A DNA stretch of 64,000 nucleotides from Circinella umbellata. Its lineage: Eukaryota > Mucoromycota > Mucoromycetes > Mucorales > Lichtheimiaceae. The translations under genes and the position numbers were made by a program. The stretch's first letter is position 1. The number at the start of each line of letters is the position of its first letter. The stretch covers positions 806,001 to 870,000 of the forward strand of contig JAIWNF010000005.1 in NCBI GenBank assembly GCA_025093555.1. Direction: 5' to 3'. Below, piece after piece: positions 12,764 to 25,611 of this stretch. The notes beneath the pieces are model-generated. The model saw nothing but the letters and a program-made list of their open reading frames with translations. It did not search any database and was not told where the DNA came from.

Positions 12764-14130
12764 ATGTCTAATTCAACAGTAAGTAAACTGATTTATTTAT
12801 GAAAAAACAATACACTATCCAAATTGATAACAAACTGTTATCGTTATAATAGATCAGCACCGAGTGGACACACCTTATTCGGTACGAATTTTTCTTTTTT
12901 ACAAATAATATATATTGTGGACTAGTCTTTCGTTTACATGTACTTGTTAACTCACACGTATAATAAATATCATAATATTAGATTTGAGGATGAAATTGGA
13001 AATATTCATTATGGTCAACCTATTTTGAAAGGATCACAACTTACTGCTTCAGATGTGAGTGGCGGTCAATTAAAAGCTTATTTGATTGAAGGTGATATTT
13101 TTGGTACCCATCGAGTAACAAGTACTATTGTATCAGTTAAAAAGGTAAAGTTATAAATTATGACTACCAAGATTTAATAAAGTTCTTTGAACATAACCTT
13201 TTTTTTTGTCTCTCTTTGTTGTATATATATAGGTACTTGCACCCATACTTCCACCCTTCTATCGAGGTATTGGGTTGAACTACCGTCGTCATGCGGAGAT
13301 TGTCAAAGCCAAAACTCCACAAAACCCTATTGTATTTGTAAAACCTCCAAAATGTACTGTTGGACCTTTGGATTCCATTGTTATTCCTACCATATGTCAA
13401 GATTCTCAAACTGATTATGAAAGTGAACTTGCTGTGGTCATTGGTAAACCCTGTAAGAATGTATCCAAAGAAGAGGCATTGGAATATGTTGCTGGTACGT
13501 TAATATGTAGTTTTTTTTTTATTTTTTTAAAACAAATGAAATTGCATATGCCAATAACATGATAAGAAAAAAAAATATTAATATGACGAGAAAATCCTGG
13601 GATGCATTTCAACATATATAGGATATACTGTAGGCAATGATGTGAGTGCACGTAAATGGCAAACACAATTATGTGGAGGTCAATGGTGCTTTGGTAAAGG
13701 TTTTGATACATTTAATCCACTTGGTCCAATGATTGTTTCCTCCAAGGTTATTCAAGATCCAAATAATTTACGTCTTGGTACCAAAGTCAATGGAAAAGTT
13801 TTACAGGACTGGAATACGAATGATATGAGTATGTATTATTTTCTACTTTTCTTTTTTTTATTGCATGGTGATTGATGATTGTTAATAATAATAATAAAAA
13901 ATTACATTAAAATTATAGTTTTCGATGTGGCAACTATTGTTAGTTTCTTGTCACAAGGATCTACATTAATGCCAGGAGAAGTCATCTTAACTGGCACCCC
14001 ACATGGTGTTGGATCTATTTTATCACCCAATGTTTGGCTCAAGGATAAAGATGTTTGTGAAGTTTTCATTGATGGCATTGGAAGTCTCGTAAACCCCGTT
14101 GTTCATGCGAAGAGTTCAAATAAATTGTAA
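12764..14130 (+). CDS. fumarylacetoacetate hydrolase (FAH) family protein
   Basis: Six exons (12764-12778, 12853-12881, 12982-13144, 13233-13494, 13622-13828, 13919-14130) sum to 888 nt, or 295 aa. The first coding exon is only 15 nt. FAH-fold signatures are in order: PPFYRGIGLNYRRHAEI, PIVFVKPPKC, DYESELAVVIGK (acidic metal ligands), YTVGNDVSARKWQ, GKGFDTFNPLGP and ILTGTPHGVG. Length and motifs match FAHD2-type or acylpyruvase-like members better than the longer tyrosine-pathway fumarylacetoacetase. It is probably a Mg/Mn-dependent C-C hydrolase or decarboxylase of a 2-keto acid; the substrate is unknown. The start ATG is chosen because it is the only one in phase with the mini-exon chain. 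Confidence 0.88.
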
Positions 14131-15861
14131 ATAACCCATATATATTTTAATATAATTTTATATACATTACATATCTGATATATGGTCCTTTTCCCTATCC
14201 ATATGTCTTTCTATCAAATGTACATTGATGTTTTTGTGATATCCGTTTTTTTTTTTTTGCAAGTTATGCTACCTTGTTGGGGGTTATGTAATAATTTTAG
14301 ACACACTTTAAAAAAAAGTATAAGATTAAAAAAGAATGCCAGTTTCTTCAGTTTTTTTCTCACAATACCTTCCCTTTATTAATAGATAATTGTATGTAGT
14401 ACGCCTTTCTTTATCTTCTGAAAGTTTGACGGAGATCCATGTTAAAGTTTTTATTACAGCATTACGACGGAGCTTAGACATTTAACCCGATTAGGCCAAA
14501 AAAAAAAGGGGGGATTTAAAAAACCTAATGCTTCACAACTTATATACAGTGTTGTAACATTTCACTCGTTGGAAATTGGGGTATCATATCATATTAAAAA
14601 GTATTAATGTTAATGGGATATCTACAAAATGTAATACAATATGAGCAAGGATCCACCCATCATTTAATTTTCTGATACCTATTTTTTTCTTTTGTATAAC
14701 TCATCTTCTTTGTTGTAGTATTACTTTCGAGATATCCATAGTATAGGAAAACAAGGGATTTAAGAATGTTGAAGTATATAGGTCGAATGTATAAAAGTTA
14801 CGATACCTATTCATTGTACCCAAAAAAAAAGTAGAAGAGAGAAAGAGCGTTGCTTCAAAATATCACATGGGATACGTATTACACTTTTTCTTCGGACAAA
14901 AAAAAAGTGTGAACAGTGCAAATAATTCCATTCAATGATTCGCTATCTACTATGATTGCTTTATACGTCGAAAATAATGTCATCATGTCAACATGCATGG
15001 ATACTGATCTGCTGAAAAAGAAAAAAGAAAAAGAAAAAGAAAAGAAACGAAAGAAAAATGAAATCGGATTTTGTTCTTGATGAAACAAAGCCTAACAAAC
15101 TTGTGGCCGGCGGAAAAAAAAAACTAAACAAAATGTTAAAATGACATGTCGTTGTCGATTATAACTTTTTATCACCGAGTTTATAAACTATACTTTGATA
15201 GCATTGCATCATGAGAGTATGAAACGGTAATCATAGAAAAGCAGTTTTCGAACGATCAAAAGATGGATGAGAGACAAAAAAAAGGCATCTAGTTTTTTGT
15301 TTTTCTTTTGTTATTTTTTTTTTCAGCCACACCATCATCACTTTCTTTTTATCAGTAGCAATGAGAATATATCAATTACAATAAATATTTCAACATTCCT
15401 TAATAACAGAGTTTTACTTTCCTCATATGATAAATGATACATAAAACAGATGAAAGAGTTAGTTGTATGGGATAAGTTTTTTGATCTAGATGGGATATCC
15501 TGGATTTGATGTAGTAAAATGAGCTTTTTCATCAAAGTCAATGAAATGAAAGGTATCAATAATATCAATAGAAGTAAACAAATCAATTGGTTCTCATGGT
15601 AACTAGAAAAGTTATTTTATTGCCATGACATTTAAGCAAAGAAAAAAAACCATTGCAACTTGTTTGAGATGGGGTTCTAAAAAAAAAGGAATATATATTT
15701 GACTGCAACCAACCCCCCCTCCTCCTCACTCAAATCCATTTTTTTCTTCTCTTTCTTTTCCGCTCAACAATCTCATTTCTACTCGAGTAAAAAAAAAAGG
15801 GTTACCAAGCTAACCTTGTAATTGTACGCGACTTTTTTTTCTTTTACTTTTTCTTCCGAAT
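14131..15861. other. intergenic, no gene seen
   Basis: About 1.7 kb between the FAH gene and the SNT2-like gene, with homopolymer A/T runs. Short ORFs (14182-14382, 14879-15088, 15338-15586) are F/L/S/I-rich readings of AT-rich DNA without motifs or splice-compatible neighbours. Confidence 0.5.
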
Positions 15862-17064
15862 ATGGCTGACTCAAGAATGGTAACCGATCCCATTGTTGAA
15901 GCAACACTTATGGACGGAACAACCATCGCCGTTAATGGTATTTTATTTTTATTTTATTTCTTTTTGCACTTTTTTTTTTGAAAGAAAGTAAGACCAAAAA
16001 TTACAACATATTGGAAAGACCCGAATATATATATTTGACCCAGATACTTTGTTTTTTCTTCTTTGATATCATATACACATATATGTATAGACCATGTTTA
16101 TTTGGCACCGGAACATTTAGGTGAGACTTATTATATTGGGCGAGTTATGGAATTCTGTGGTAACAGTAAACGAAGAGGACTCCAGGCACGCATTGCATGG
16201 TACAATCGACCAAGAGATGTCATTAGTCGTAAAAATCATGATCCTCGATTACTAGTTGCTACCATGCACTCGGATCTGAATCCAATATCCTCCATCCGAG
16301 GTAAATGTACTGTAACTCATCGTTACTACATTCCAGCAGGTCAACTTGATAAGTATAAACAGCGGGATGATCATTTTTATTATCATCAATTGTATGATCG
16401 CTATATGCAGCGCGTATATGATATAGTTCCTTGTGAATTAGTTCAAAATGTACCAAAAGATGTACAGACCGCTTTAAGGGAACGATATCAATTTATCGTT
16501 GTTGAACAAGGAAAAGCAGCCGAATTGACTGTAGCAAGACGTACTTGTTGTGTTTGTCATGACTGGTGTGCCAGGTGAGTCCAGAATTTTTCAGCTTTAT
16601 ATTTTTTTTTCCTCTCCTTCTAGCCATCATCAATTATTTCTCTCCCCCCCCCCCAAAAAAAAAACTTTACCCCCACCATGAAAGAGAGTATCGTTGAAAT
16701 CTTTCATTCTTTTACTCTATATTTTGATAAATAGTATCTTCTTTCTCTAACATACACATATGCAAAACTTCTTTTGATGTATATATCTGCAGTGCAAGTT
16801 CAGTACGATGTGCAGCATGTCAGAAAAATTATCATATGGGATGTTTAAATCCACCTTTACTTCGAAAACCATCAAAAGGTTTTGCTTGGCAATGTGCTTT
16901 TTGTTCAAGAAAAGAAATGTTAGAAGTTTCTAATTCACCCTCTCAATTGAACATTGAGTTACCAAATACTACAAAATCACCATCATCCTCGTCTTCATCA
17001 TTGTCAGAACCAAAAATTACGATTCGAGTACCATTATCATCTTCTTCACCACCCATTTCATCTA

Positions 17065-17134
<70 letters not shown>

Positions 17135-20100
17135 GACTACCTCTAATAATGATGATGATACAACAACAGGCCTTCAATCATCGTCAACTATATCATCAAG
17201 ACGTCCTACACGTAATGCTGCTCGCCAGACTATACAAAAAGGTGATTCACCCATTGCCGTTTCTCAAATAACCACTAATGGACAAAAGCAGCCTGAACTT
17301 AAACTGAGGTTGCAGATGAATGGTGTCGACAAAGGTACACAAACAAGATTTCGAAAATTTGTGTTTAGTTTATGTCCACGTGTAATTAAATTATATACTG
17401 ATTTTTACTTCTTTCTCTCTCTGGTTTTTTTTTCTTTCCTCCCCACATCGAACAAAAAAAAAACACATACATCTCTGCTTCAAATGAATAGATCGTCCAC
17501 AAGATCAACATCGAATGACCAATATGTGGCCTTTTCGATATTTTGGTGTTCATACGAATATAAAAGATATCCTTGGTAATTTATTGATTATTATTAGTAT
17601 TTAGTGCGGAAATACAAATAATTTTAATGTGATTTACCTCTCTTTTTTTTTTTTTGGCAGATATCGACGACCGAATATATCCACGAGCGCGGAGTCGATT
17701 GGGAGCGAGGTATCAGGCTGATCCTATACCCGATCAAATCAACATTTCTAAAAAAAGTCCTGCTGAACCTCCCATTTATCATCAACCTTCTCCACCCAAG
17801 TTACGTCCAAAACGCTTTGAGAAAAAAACTCGTCCACGTTCAAGAAGACGAACAGGTAAAAAAAAAATGAGAAATAGAAATAGGAACATACTCCCTATTG
17901 AGAAACAAAGAGTAGAAATAAACTTGGTATATTGAAACAATTCATATATGTATTTTGCATAGAAGGAAGTCCCAACTATGGTAGATCTCAATCTGCTTCT
18001 GAAGAAAATGTAGAAGAATCAGGTCCTATTGAACGAGGCACAGAAGCTACAATTACACCACTATTTCATCCAAATCGATTAACTGATAAACAACGTATGT
18101 AATTTTTTCTCCTTTTTTTTCCCCCTTTTGACAATAACAATAAATTATATAGATGAAAATATACTAACATTATTATTATTATTATTAGTGGATGAATACA
18201 TGAATCAAGCCAAATCACTTCCTACATTACCACTTCCACCTCATTCGGGAGACCTGATGGATCGAGCCTTACTTTGTCTTGAACACTGTGATTATGATAC
18301 AGAGGCAGCACTGGAAGAAATGCGTAAAGTGGATGAAAGTGACTTTGTACATATTGTAGAATGGACACCAGAAGAGGTAGAAGCATTTGAAAATGGAATC
18401 AAACAATATGGGCATGATCTATATCATGTGGGTCGAATGGTACCTAGTAAAAAGCAAGCGGATGTTGTACGATATTTTTATCAATGGAAAAAGACCGATC
18501 GATACGAGCCTGTTTATATTCACTGGACCAAAGTATACAAACCAACCAAAAAATTCAAAAAGTTTGGTAATCAAGCTAGTAGTGGTGAAACTAAACCTTC
18601 ACCTATGAGTTCACCTATCAACAAAAACGACTCTACTTCTATGGAAATGGATGATTCTGAAAGTGAAATGGACAGTGGCGAAGAATCCGATCCAACAGTG
18701 ATACATGCTAGTACTCAAATAGTAAAGAATTTTCAATGTGCCAACTGTCAAAGTCCAGATTCCAAGATATGGCGGCGATTGCCTACTGATCTTGATAGAA
18801 AACGTAAACAGTTTCGTCAAGTATTATGTAATGAATGTGGCGAGTTTTGGTTGAAGTATGGTATTATGCGTAAAACAAGTGTGGAAAGGACTCTTCAGCG
18901 CGGAAAATCACGTGGATTGAAAGCAAATGGTGATGCAGGTACTAACACCAAAGGTGGATCGAAGCGAAAAAGAGGAAATGATGGCTCCACAAAGTCTGGA
19001 AGCAAAAAATTTAAAGATGATGTAAGTTATAATTTAAAGATGATATGGATGTTAAAAGAAGGTCATTTCTTTTATATTGATTTTGTTTTTCTCTATTTTT
19101 TTTTATTATTTTTGGTTAGAAACGTATCGTTCCCATTTTATTTGATCCCTCTCCATGTGCTATTTGTGATGATATGGAACCTCGAGAACGCCTTTTGACA
19201 TGTCATGGTTGTGGTATTTCTGTACACGGAGGTAAATATTACAATTTACATATATAATATAATTGCAAGTGGGTAGCTTTATTAATATTTTTTTTCTTAT
19301 TATTGACGCTGCTAGATTGTTACGGTGCACATAAATCTATAAAAGAAGCGTGGAAATGTGATGTATGCGTTAATAAAAAGAATCCAGCTGCTTCCTATGT
19401 AAGTTTTCATCCGATACATTTAATGTTTTAGCTGCTTTTTTATTTTTACTTCATATTCTTACTAACACGTACAAAACATTTATAGTCCTACCAATGTATT
19501 TTATGTAGTGAACCTCGATCGTCATCAAGACAAGCATTGAAAAAGACTTCAGCATACAACTGGGTACATGTTTTATGTGCAATGTTTATTCCAGAAGTCA
19601 AGTTTGTCAATATAGCAACATTGCAACCAGCTGAATATATTGCTGCTATCAATAAAGCTCGATGGGATGAGGTATATTATTATTATTATTATTAATTTTT
19701 GAAAGAATAGTATCACACCCGAAAGGGTAGGATAAAAACAGAACAATGTTACTGATTATATTTTTTCTTTTATAGACCTGTCATTTATGCAACAGGCAAA
19801 CAGGGGCATGTGTAGTTTGTGGTGACTGTAACAAACCAGTACATGTTCAATGCGCTCTTCAACACAATTATACTGTTGCTTTTGAGGTTCAATCTAGCAA
19901 AGGAGCAGGTTCAAATGCAGTTACTATTCCTGCTAACACATTTCCATCCAATCCTTCAAGCGGAATCATGATACCACAAGTATTCTGTCCTGATCACGAT
20001 ATATCAAAACATCAACTTGTTCGACTAAATGAGCGTACATCCGATGCTAATATCGTAAGTATCGTTACAAAAAAAAAAAGAAAAAGAAAGCAAAGCAAAA

Positions 20101-20620
20101 GTTAAAGAGTTGTTATATTAATTGTGTTGGTTTATTTTCAAAGTCTTGCATACGTACCTATGCTAGTCATTATAAGCAAGTTGTACCTGGTACAACACCA
20201 GCTATGCGACGATATCGTGCTATTCTTGCATCTCAAGGCCACCCTTATAATACAGCTATTTACAATCCAAGTAATTTACAACTTGAAAGTCCACCTAATT
20301 CGACATCCACAACTATCCCATCTGCTCGTCAAAGTAGTCTTGTAGCTATGCCACCCAATCGAGCACCGACAACCTTATCATCTTCATTAATATCTCCAAC
20401 GACACCATCTTTCCGAGGAATCACAACAAATAAATCAACAGCCATGTCAATTAATTCTATAATAGGACAAACGAAATGTAGCGAATGTCCTGTCGAATTT
20501 TCACCCTTTTGGTGGGATGTCGATTCCACTTCTAACAAAAAATTATGTCATCGATGTTATTGGCGACACAAACGTACTGATTCTACAACTACAACTACAA
20601 CTACTCTTACTACTACTTAA
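15862..20620 (+). CDS. SNT2: Snt2-like chromatin reader: BAH-PHD-ELM2-SANT-GATA-PHD/ePHD
   Basis: Twelve exons (15862-15937, 16091-16574, 16793-17334, 17492-17575, 17661-17855, 17963-18094, 18189-19021, 19120-19231, 19316-19398, 19486-19671, 19776-20054, 20144-20620) sum to 3483 nt, about 1160 aa. Domains in order: BAH (about 26-170, HVYLAPEHLGETYYIGRVME); PHD1 (about 180-230, CCVCHDWC...CAACQKNYHMGCL); a poly-Ala tract (about 283-301); an ELM2-like segment (RSRLGARYQADPIPD); SANT (about 557-605, VEWTPEEVEAFENGIKQYG); a GATA-like finger (about 687-735); PHD2 plus extended PHD (about 795-960); and a second GATA-like finger near 1113 (CSECPVEFSPFWW). Yeast Snt2 reads histone H3 within a deacetylase/E3 complex and S. 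pombe Snt2 joins the Lid2 complex, so a nuclear histone-reader role follows by family. Confidence 0.92.
17076..17135 (+). repeat. GCT-repeat poly-alanine tract inside SNT2-like gene
   Basis: An ACT run passes into about 18-19 GCT codons, then GCG, coding Thr then Ala, in the disordered linker after PHD1. Near-pure codon use marks it as a trinucleotide microsatellite within coding sequence, likely to vary in length between strains. Confidence 0.9.
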
Positions 20621-21081
20621 TTGATTGTTCTTTTTTTTTTCCCAAACATTGGTAAAAACCCTAGCTTTTTTTTTTGTTCCTTCATCATATTATTATAATC
20701 ATTCATCATTTTATCATTCTTTTGTATATATATTATATATTATTATACCTATTCCACAACTTACATTCACCCAAAAAAAAAAAAATTCAAACAAAAAAGT
20801 AACCATCTTTTTCTTCTAAACTCTAAACTTATTCATTTTACGTATACAAACAAGCATACATACATATTCTACTCATATCTCATATATATGCATTGTATTC
20901 AGTATGTAAAACAATACCGACAAAAAAAAACAAATCAAACCATTTTTCTATATTAATAATAATAAAAACAAACAAATTATTGATGAATTATTTTAATTCT
21001 AATCACTTAATATATAACATTTTCCGTTTAAACTCTACATAATTACTTTTAAGAAAATGGCTACCAATCTAGAAAAAGAAA
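20621..21081. other. convergent intergenic region
   Basis: About 460 bp between the tail-to-tail SNT2-like and YbaK genes. It is T/A-rich with long poly-T and poly-A runs, consistent with 3' UTRs and cleavage signals on both strands. No gene was seen. Confidence 0.5.
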
Positions 21082-22396
21082 TTATTCTAAATCGAATACT
21101 AAACATTGTGTAGCCCGAATAAAGTCTTGAACAGGAAGACCTAACTTCCAATCAATATGCCCGGCACCCATAATAAATACAGGTGGCTATAATAATATAT
21201 AGAAAAGAAAAAATTGTCAATAATTCAATTCTTTGAATATCTATAAACTCTTTTAATAGTAACACATACATCAAGTTTTGTAATTGATTCTGCGAGAACA
21301 ATAGGAATGTTTGTCGTCGTTCCTACTGGACATACACCACCTTTCTTGTATCCAGTAAGCTCAAGTGATTTCTAAACTCACCCAAATCGTAAGTTGAAAA
21401 TGTTGTCAGTTTATATCTGATCTTTCATTATACAGATTAAGTTATATATATTACCTCAGCTTGAGCAACACGGTAATTGTAAAATTTTTTACCAATGGAT
21501 CTACCACAAAGATCACGGATATGTTTGATAAGTCTTTCAGTATTTACAGGCGAAGTATACTATTTAATATATTTTATAGAGAAAGAGAGAGAGAGAGAAA
21601 AGATAAACAATGTAAAGTTAGTAAATAAAATGATCAAGTAATAGTAAGTTTTTATTTTTACCTGGGTCATAACACAAATGAATCGAGGATAGACATCTAA
21701 TGAATTAATCAGTAAAATAATAATTATTATAATACTTCTTTTAAAACAAAATTCTTTCTTTTTTTCACTATACCATCGCTTAAACCAGTATTAGGAGAAT
21801 AAGCACGATTTTCCATAACAACACTTTTACACATATGCTCCTTTGAAGGTGCTAATACTCGAAAACTATAAAAGAAAAAGTTTATTAAACTCTATAACTA
21901 AACATTCGTGAATAATACTAATATATCTACTTACGCTCGTTGTTGTAATGGCCATTCATAATAATCAGGTTCTACCTCATAGTATCTTGCAACAGAAGCA
22001 ACACCCCCTTTATTACAACCTCCTTCAACCTATAATATATATCATATTAATTAAAAACACGGGGAAAATTATCTTTCCTTCCTTCCTATGTTTGTTTTTT
22101 GTATGTCTTTTTGTGTTTCTTTAAGGTACCTGTTTGACTGGTGCAGGGGCATTTTCTAATTCGGGATCCTTTGCTTGAACTTCCCAATCATTTATATAGG
22201 CATTTGAAAAGGACTGGTATAATGACGAAATGTCCTTTTGCAAATTCTAATAAAAGTAGAAAATAAAAGGGAATCACTAATTTTAGTTTTTTTTTTCATA
22301 TAAATATAGAATTATATACGTAATAAAGAAAAAATGGATTATAATATAAACCTCAATGAGAGCACGTTGTTCAGCAGGTAATTCGCTCACAATCAT
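21082..22396 (-). CDS. YbaK/prolyl-tRNA-synthetase-associated domain protein
   Basis: Eight short exons on the minus strand (22396-22352, 22246-22130, 22029-21935, 21865-21774, 21696-21662, 21559-21455, 21371-21270, 21186-21082) sum to 696 nt, about 231 aa. The C-terminal half carries the YbaK/ProRS-editing fold: RVLAPSKEHMCKSVVMENR, FICVMTQ, a YNYRVAQAE helix, the substrate-site loop GYKKGGVCPVG, and the final MGAGHIDWKLGLPVQDF. Bacterial and free-standing eukaryotic YbaK-type proteins hydrolyse mischarged aminoacyl-tRNA in trans, so a proofreading role is likely by family; the substrate tRNA is unknown. The N-terminal about 60 aa are a helical, Gln-rich extension. The first ATG is also the first in-frame codon after stops. 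Confidence 0.85.
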
Positions 22397-22654
22397 TTTC
22401 AAAAAAAAGGGATATATATTATTTATTTTTTGACAGGTAGTGTGTACTTCGGAGGAAGAACAATAATAATAATGGAAAGTTTAACCAGCTGAGATGAACC
22501 AATTAATTGAAACCAATTTGGTTTATTATATTGTTATTTATTATTGAAGTAAAAAAAGGTGATTATGAATGGAGATGTGGGTTATATATTACAAAATATA
22601 AAGCGCAGAAATAAGTGTATCCGCCTATAATAGTTATTTTATGTCGATTTCAGA

Positions 22655-25611
22655 TTATGGTAATCTACTATGTGCTTGCATTCTTCGATGATGTGGTTTC
22701 TTTCCAATCGAAGAATTTTCCTTTAATGCAGTATCGATAAGAGCTTCACATTGATTTTTTACTTCAAGTGCTTCATCTTGTGGTGTAATAAACGTATCAG
22801 GGAATCGAAGACTGATTTAAATTGAAAAAAATGATTAGTGTCTATTTTTAACTATCAATGTTACTACAACAATAGTGATTCTAATTATTTTACCTGAGCC
22901 ACATGTAAAGCATGATAATCTTATGGGAACTTTCTAATAATTTCAAACCTTCAGCAGTTGTTGGTGGCTTCTTTGGCAGTTCGGCAAAATCATTCAAATC
23001 ACATTCTTTCAAATTGCTATACAATTCTGTCATTTGTTGGAATGATTCGACTACTCGAGCGTTTCTAACCGTTACAGGTGCATTGACAAATTGGTATCTA
23101 TCTCGTAAATTGAGATCCACATGTTCGATAGCATCAGCAATTTTCTGATAATAATAATAATAAAAATGTTAGTAAAATGAGGGTGAATGGGTAATATACA
23201 TTATCTATATGTCTATCATTATAATAATGATACCTTTTGATCCTTGAAGTTACACAAAAAGTACATTCCTTGTACCGATGCAAAGTCTTCAAAATGTTCC
23301 TAATAAAATTATAACCAATTCAAATTTTGTCATAAGTAAACCATGATATCAAAAATATATAAATAGGTTATTTTTATATACTAATAGTTACCAGTAAAGT
23401 GGAAAACTTTTCAGTTGGCATTTGTAAAGCAAAAAGTTCGAAAATATCGACTGTTGGTTGCAAACCTGCTTGCTATATTTATATATGTATTTCATTAGTT
23501 ACCAAAATTGAATAAATAAATAAACCCGTGAAAAGACCTACCTTCAGATTAGTGATAGGTGCATTCATTGCTTGTTGAACATATTCAAGATCTCCTGGAA
23601 TCATACTATAAATCAAATTTAATTACGAATTATTATCATTATTATAAGAATATTATGTCAAAGAATTTAGAAACTTTTATTTACGTTGTAACTTCTCCAG
23701 AAGCATAGGTTGTACCAAATCGACCGGCTCTGCCACCAATTTGTTTTAATTGTGGAGTACTAATAAAACGAAGTCCTTCACCATCATATTTTCGAATCGT
23801 AGAAAATACTACACGTTTAATATTTCTTTAGTTTAAATAAATAAATTAGTAAAGTATTGACTAAATATTATAATTATTCTCTCTTTTTCTATCACTGATA
23901 AATGATTCTTACAAGTTGAGACCCATGCCAACGGCATCTGAAGCAACGAGTACATCAATGTCGCTGTCAGGATCATTAAATGATTGCGCTTGTAATGCTC
24001 GAGTTTCTATAAATAATAAGGTTATAGAGATAAATACATATGTTATCACTTGGAACATTTTTTTTGTCCTGAAATGGTTTTATTTTATTTTTTACCTGGA
24101 GGTAATCCACCATAAACAACAGCACATTTTAATCCAGTATTCTGTTCAATTTTTTGTTTGATTTCAAAAATATTACTTCGTGAAAATGATACAACACAAT
24201 CACCCTTTCGAATTCGCCTCCAATCGTTGAATAATGATCCTCCGGTAACATTGACTGGTGTAAGTCTACTGTATTCATGAACAACAACCTTTTCATTAAG
24301 TGATTTACAAATGCTCTGAACTAAAGGTACAGCAGCTGCTTCACCACATAAATGAATTTCTTTTGCCTTTAAACCCAACAATGCTTGAGTCCATGCCCAG
24401 CCACGATGTGTGTCTGCAATCATTTGAATCTCATCGATAACTGCTACTTCCAAAGGCTTTGCCAAGTTGGCCATTTCGATGGTTGAACTTGTTAAAGGTG
24501 CATTGGGTGATACTTCTCTTTTTTCTTCACCTGTAATCAAATTACATCCAATACCTTGCGTATTCATTCGATTATAAATTTCATGTGCTAATAATCGTAA
24601 TGGACCACAGTAGATACCAGATTCTGCTTGTGCTAATCGTTGTAATGCATTATATGTTTTTCCACTGTTTGTTGGTCCAACATGAAGAAAGATTTTTCTG
24701 TATACATGAATGTAGATGTGCTATTGTTGTCAGTAATCATTAGATATGTTTCTATAAATGTCACCTTCCACAGAAAAAAAACTTACCTTTGCATTTGTCT
24801 TGCTTCTGGGAACCATTCACTTGGATATCGTAAATCACTTAACTCTCGAAGTGATCGAATATTTTCAGTCATTTTTTCAGGTAATTTTGATTCACAAAAA
24901 GTAAAAAAATGTTGAAGTAAAAATTTATCGATAGAAACTAAACCAAATAAACTTTTTAGTTATATAAATCACAACGGGGGGATGTTGGTACTTTCAGATA
25001 TCATAGTAATTTACCTATGCCTTCTTCTGGATTATATGCATTTCTTGCTTCCTTCCAATTACAGTCAGGAATTTCATTTTTTTGAGCGCTTTGTACAAAC
25101 TTCTTTGAAAGCTCAGTAAATGATTTTCCTTTCAAACCAACATTAGTCGATCGTCGTCGTACTTCTGCACTTGTTGCAAACAACTTTAAACGCGTTTTAA
25201 AAACTAATTTCAAGAAGAAAAAATAGGTCCATTTGTAAATATTTTTTTTAAGAAAAAAAAAAGTTAAAATTCGTCTGTTGCAATTATTATTGTTGTTGAC
25301 CGGAAAAGATCCTGATCCTGATCCTGAAAGAAGAAAATAACCGAGAAAAAAAAAAAGCACATACTCCTTTCTCCCCAAGTACTAGAGTTGGAAGCTTTTG
25401 TTTTTACTGCTGTAGGTTGTTTCTGTGATTTTGAGGGTAAAAAAGCACTACCAGATGCACTGTTTTTATTTTTAGCAGTAATATTAGGCCGTGCATTACT
25501 TCTTAAACATGGTAAAGTGCCAGTTTTCAATGAACGTGTTATATACAATGATCGCCATGAGTTTCGACATGCATTAGCCGGAGCTGTAACGCATAATGCA
25601 CGAACGAACAT
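22655..25611 (-). CDS. SUV3: mitochondrial ATP-dependent RNA helicase Suv3
   Basis: Eleven exons on the minus strand (25611-25365, 25203-25015, 24937-24787, 24697-24096, 24006-23913, 23825-23685, 23605-23542, 23472-23392, 23299-23234, 23144-22894, 22811-22655) sum to 2043 nt, about 680 aa. The N-terminus is Arg/Ser/Ala-rich without acids, a likely mitochondrial presequence. Helicase motifs: [11 protein letters not shown] (about residue 200); [12 protein letters not shown] (DEIQ rather than DEAD); motif IV region, [37 protein letters not shown]. The Suv3 C-terminal domain follows, then a basic tail. Suv3 partners with the RNase Dss1 in the yeast mitochondrial degradosome, or with PNPase in animals. 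Length is slightly shorter than the yeast protein, mostly in the N-terminus. Confidence 0.95.

Noticed and set aside
16954..17271. 105-codon poly-Leu ORF
   Set aside because: It is the alternative frame of the GCT repeat inside the SNT2-like coding exon.
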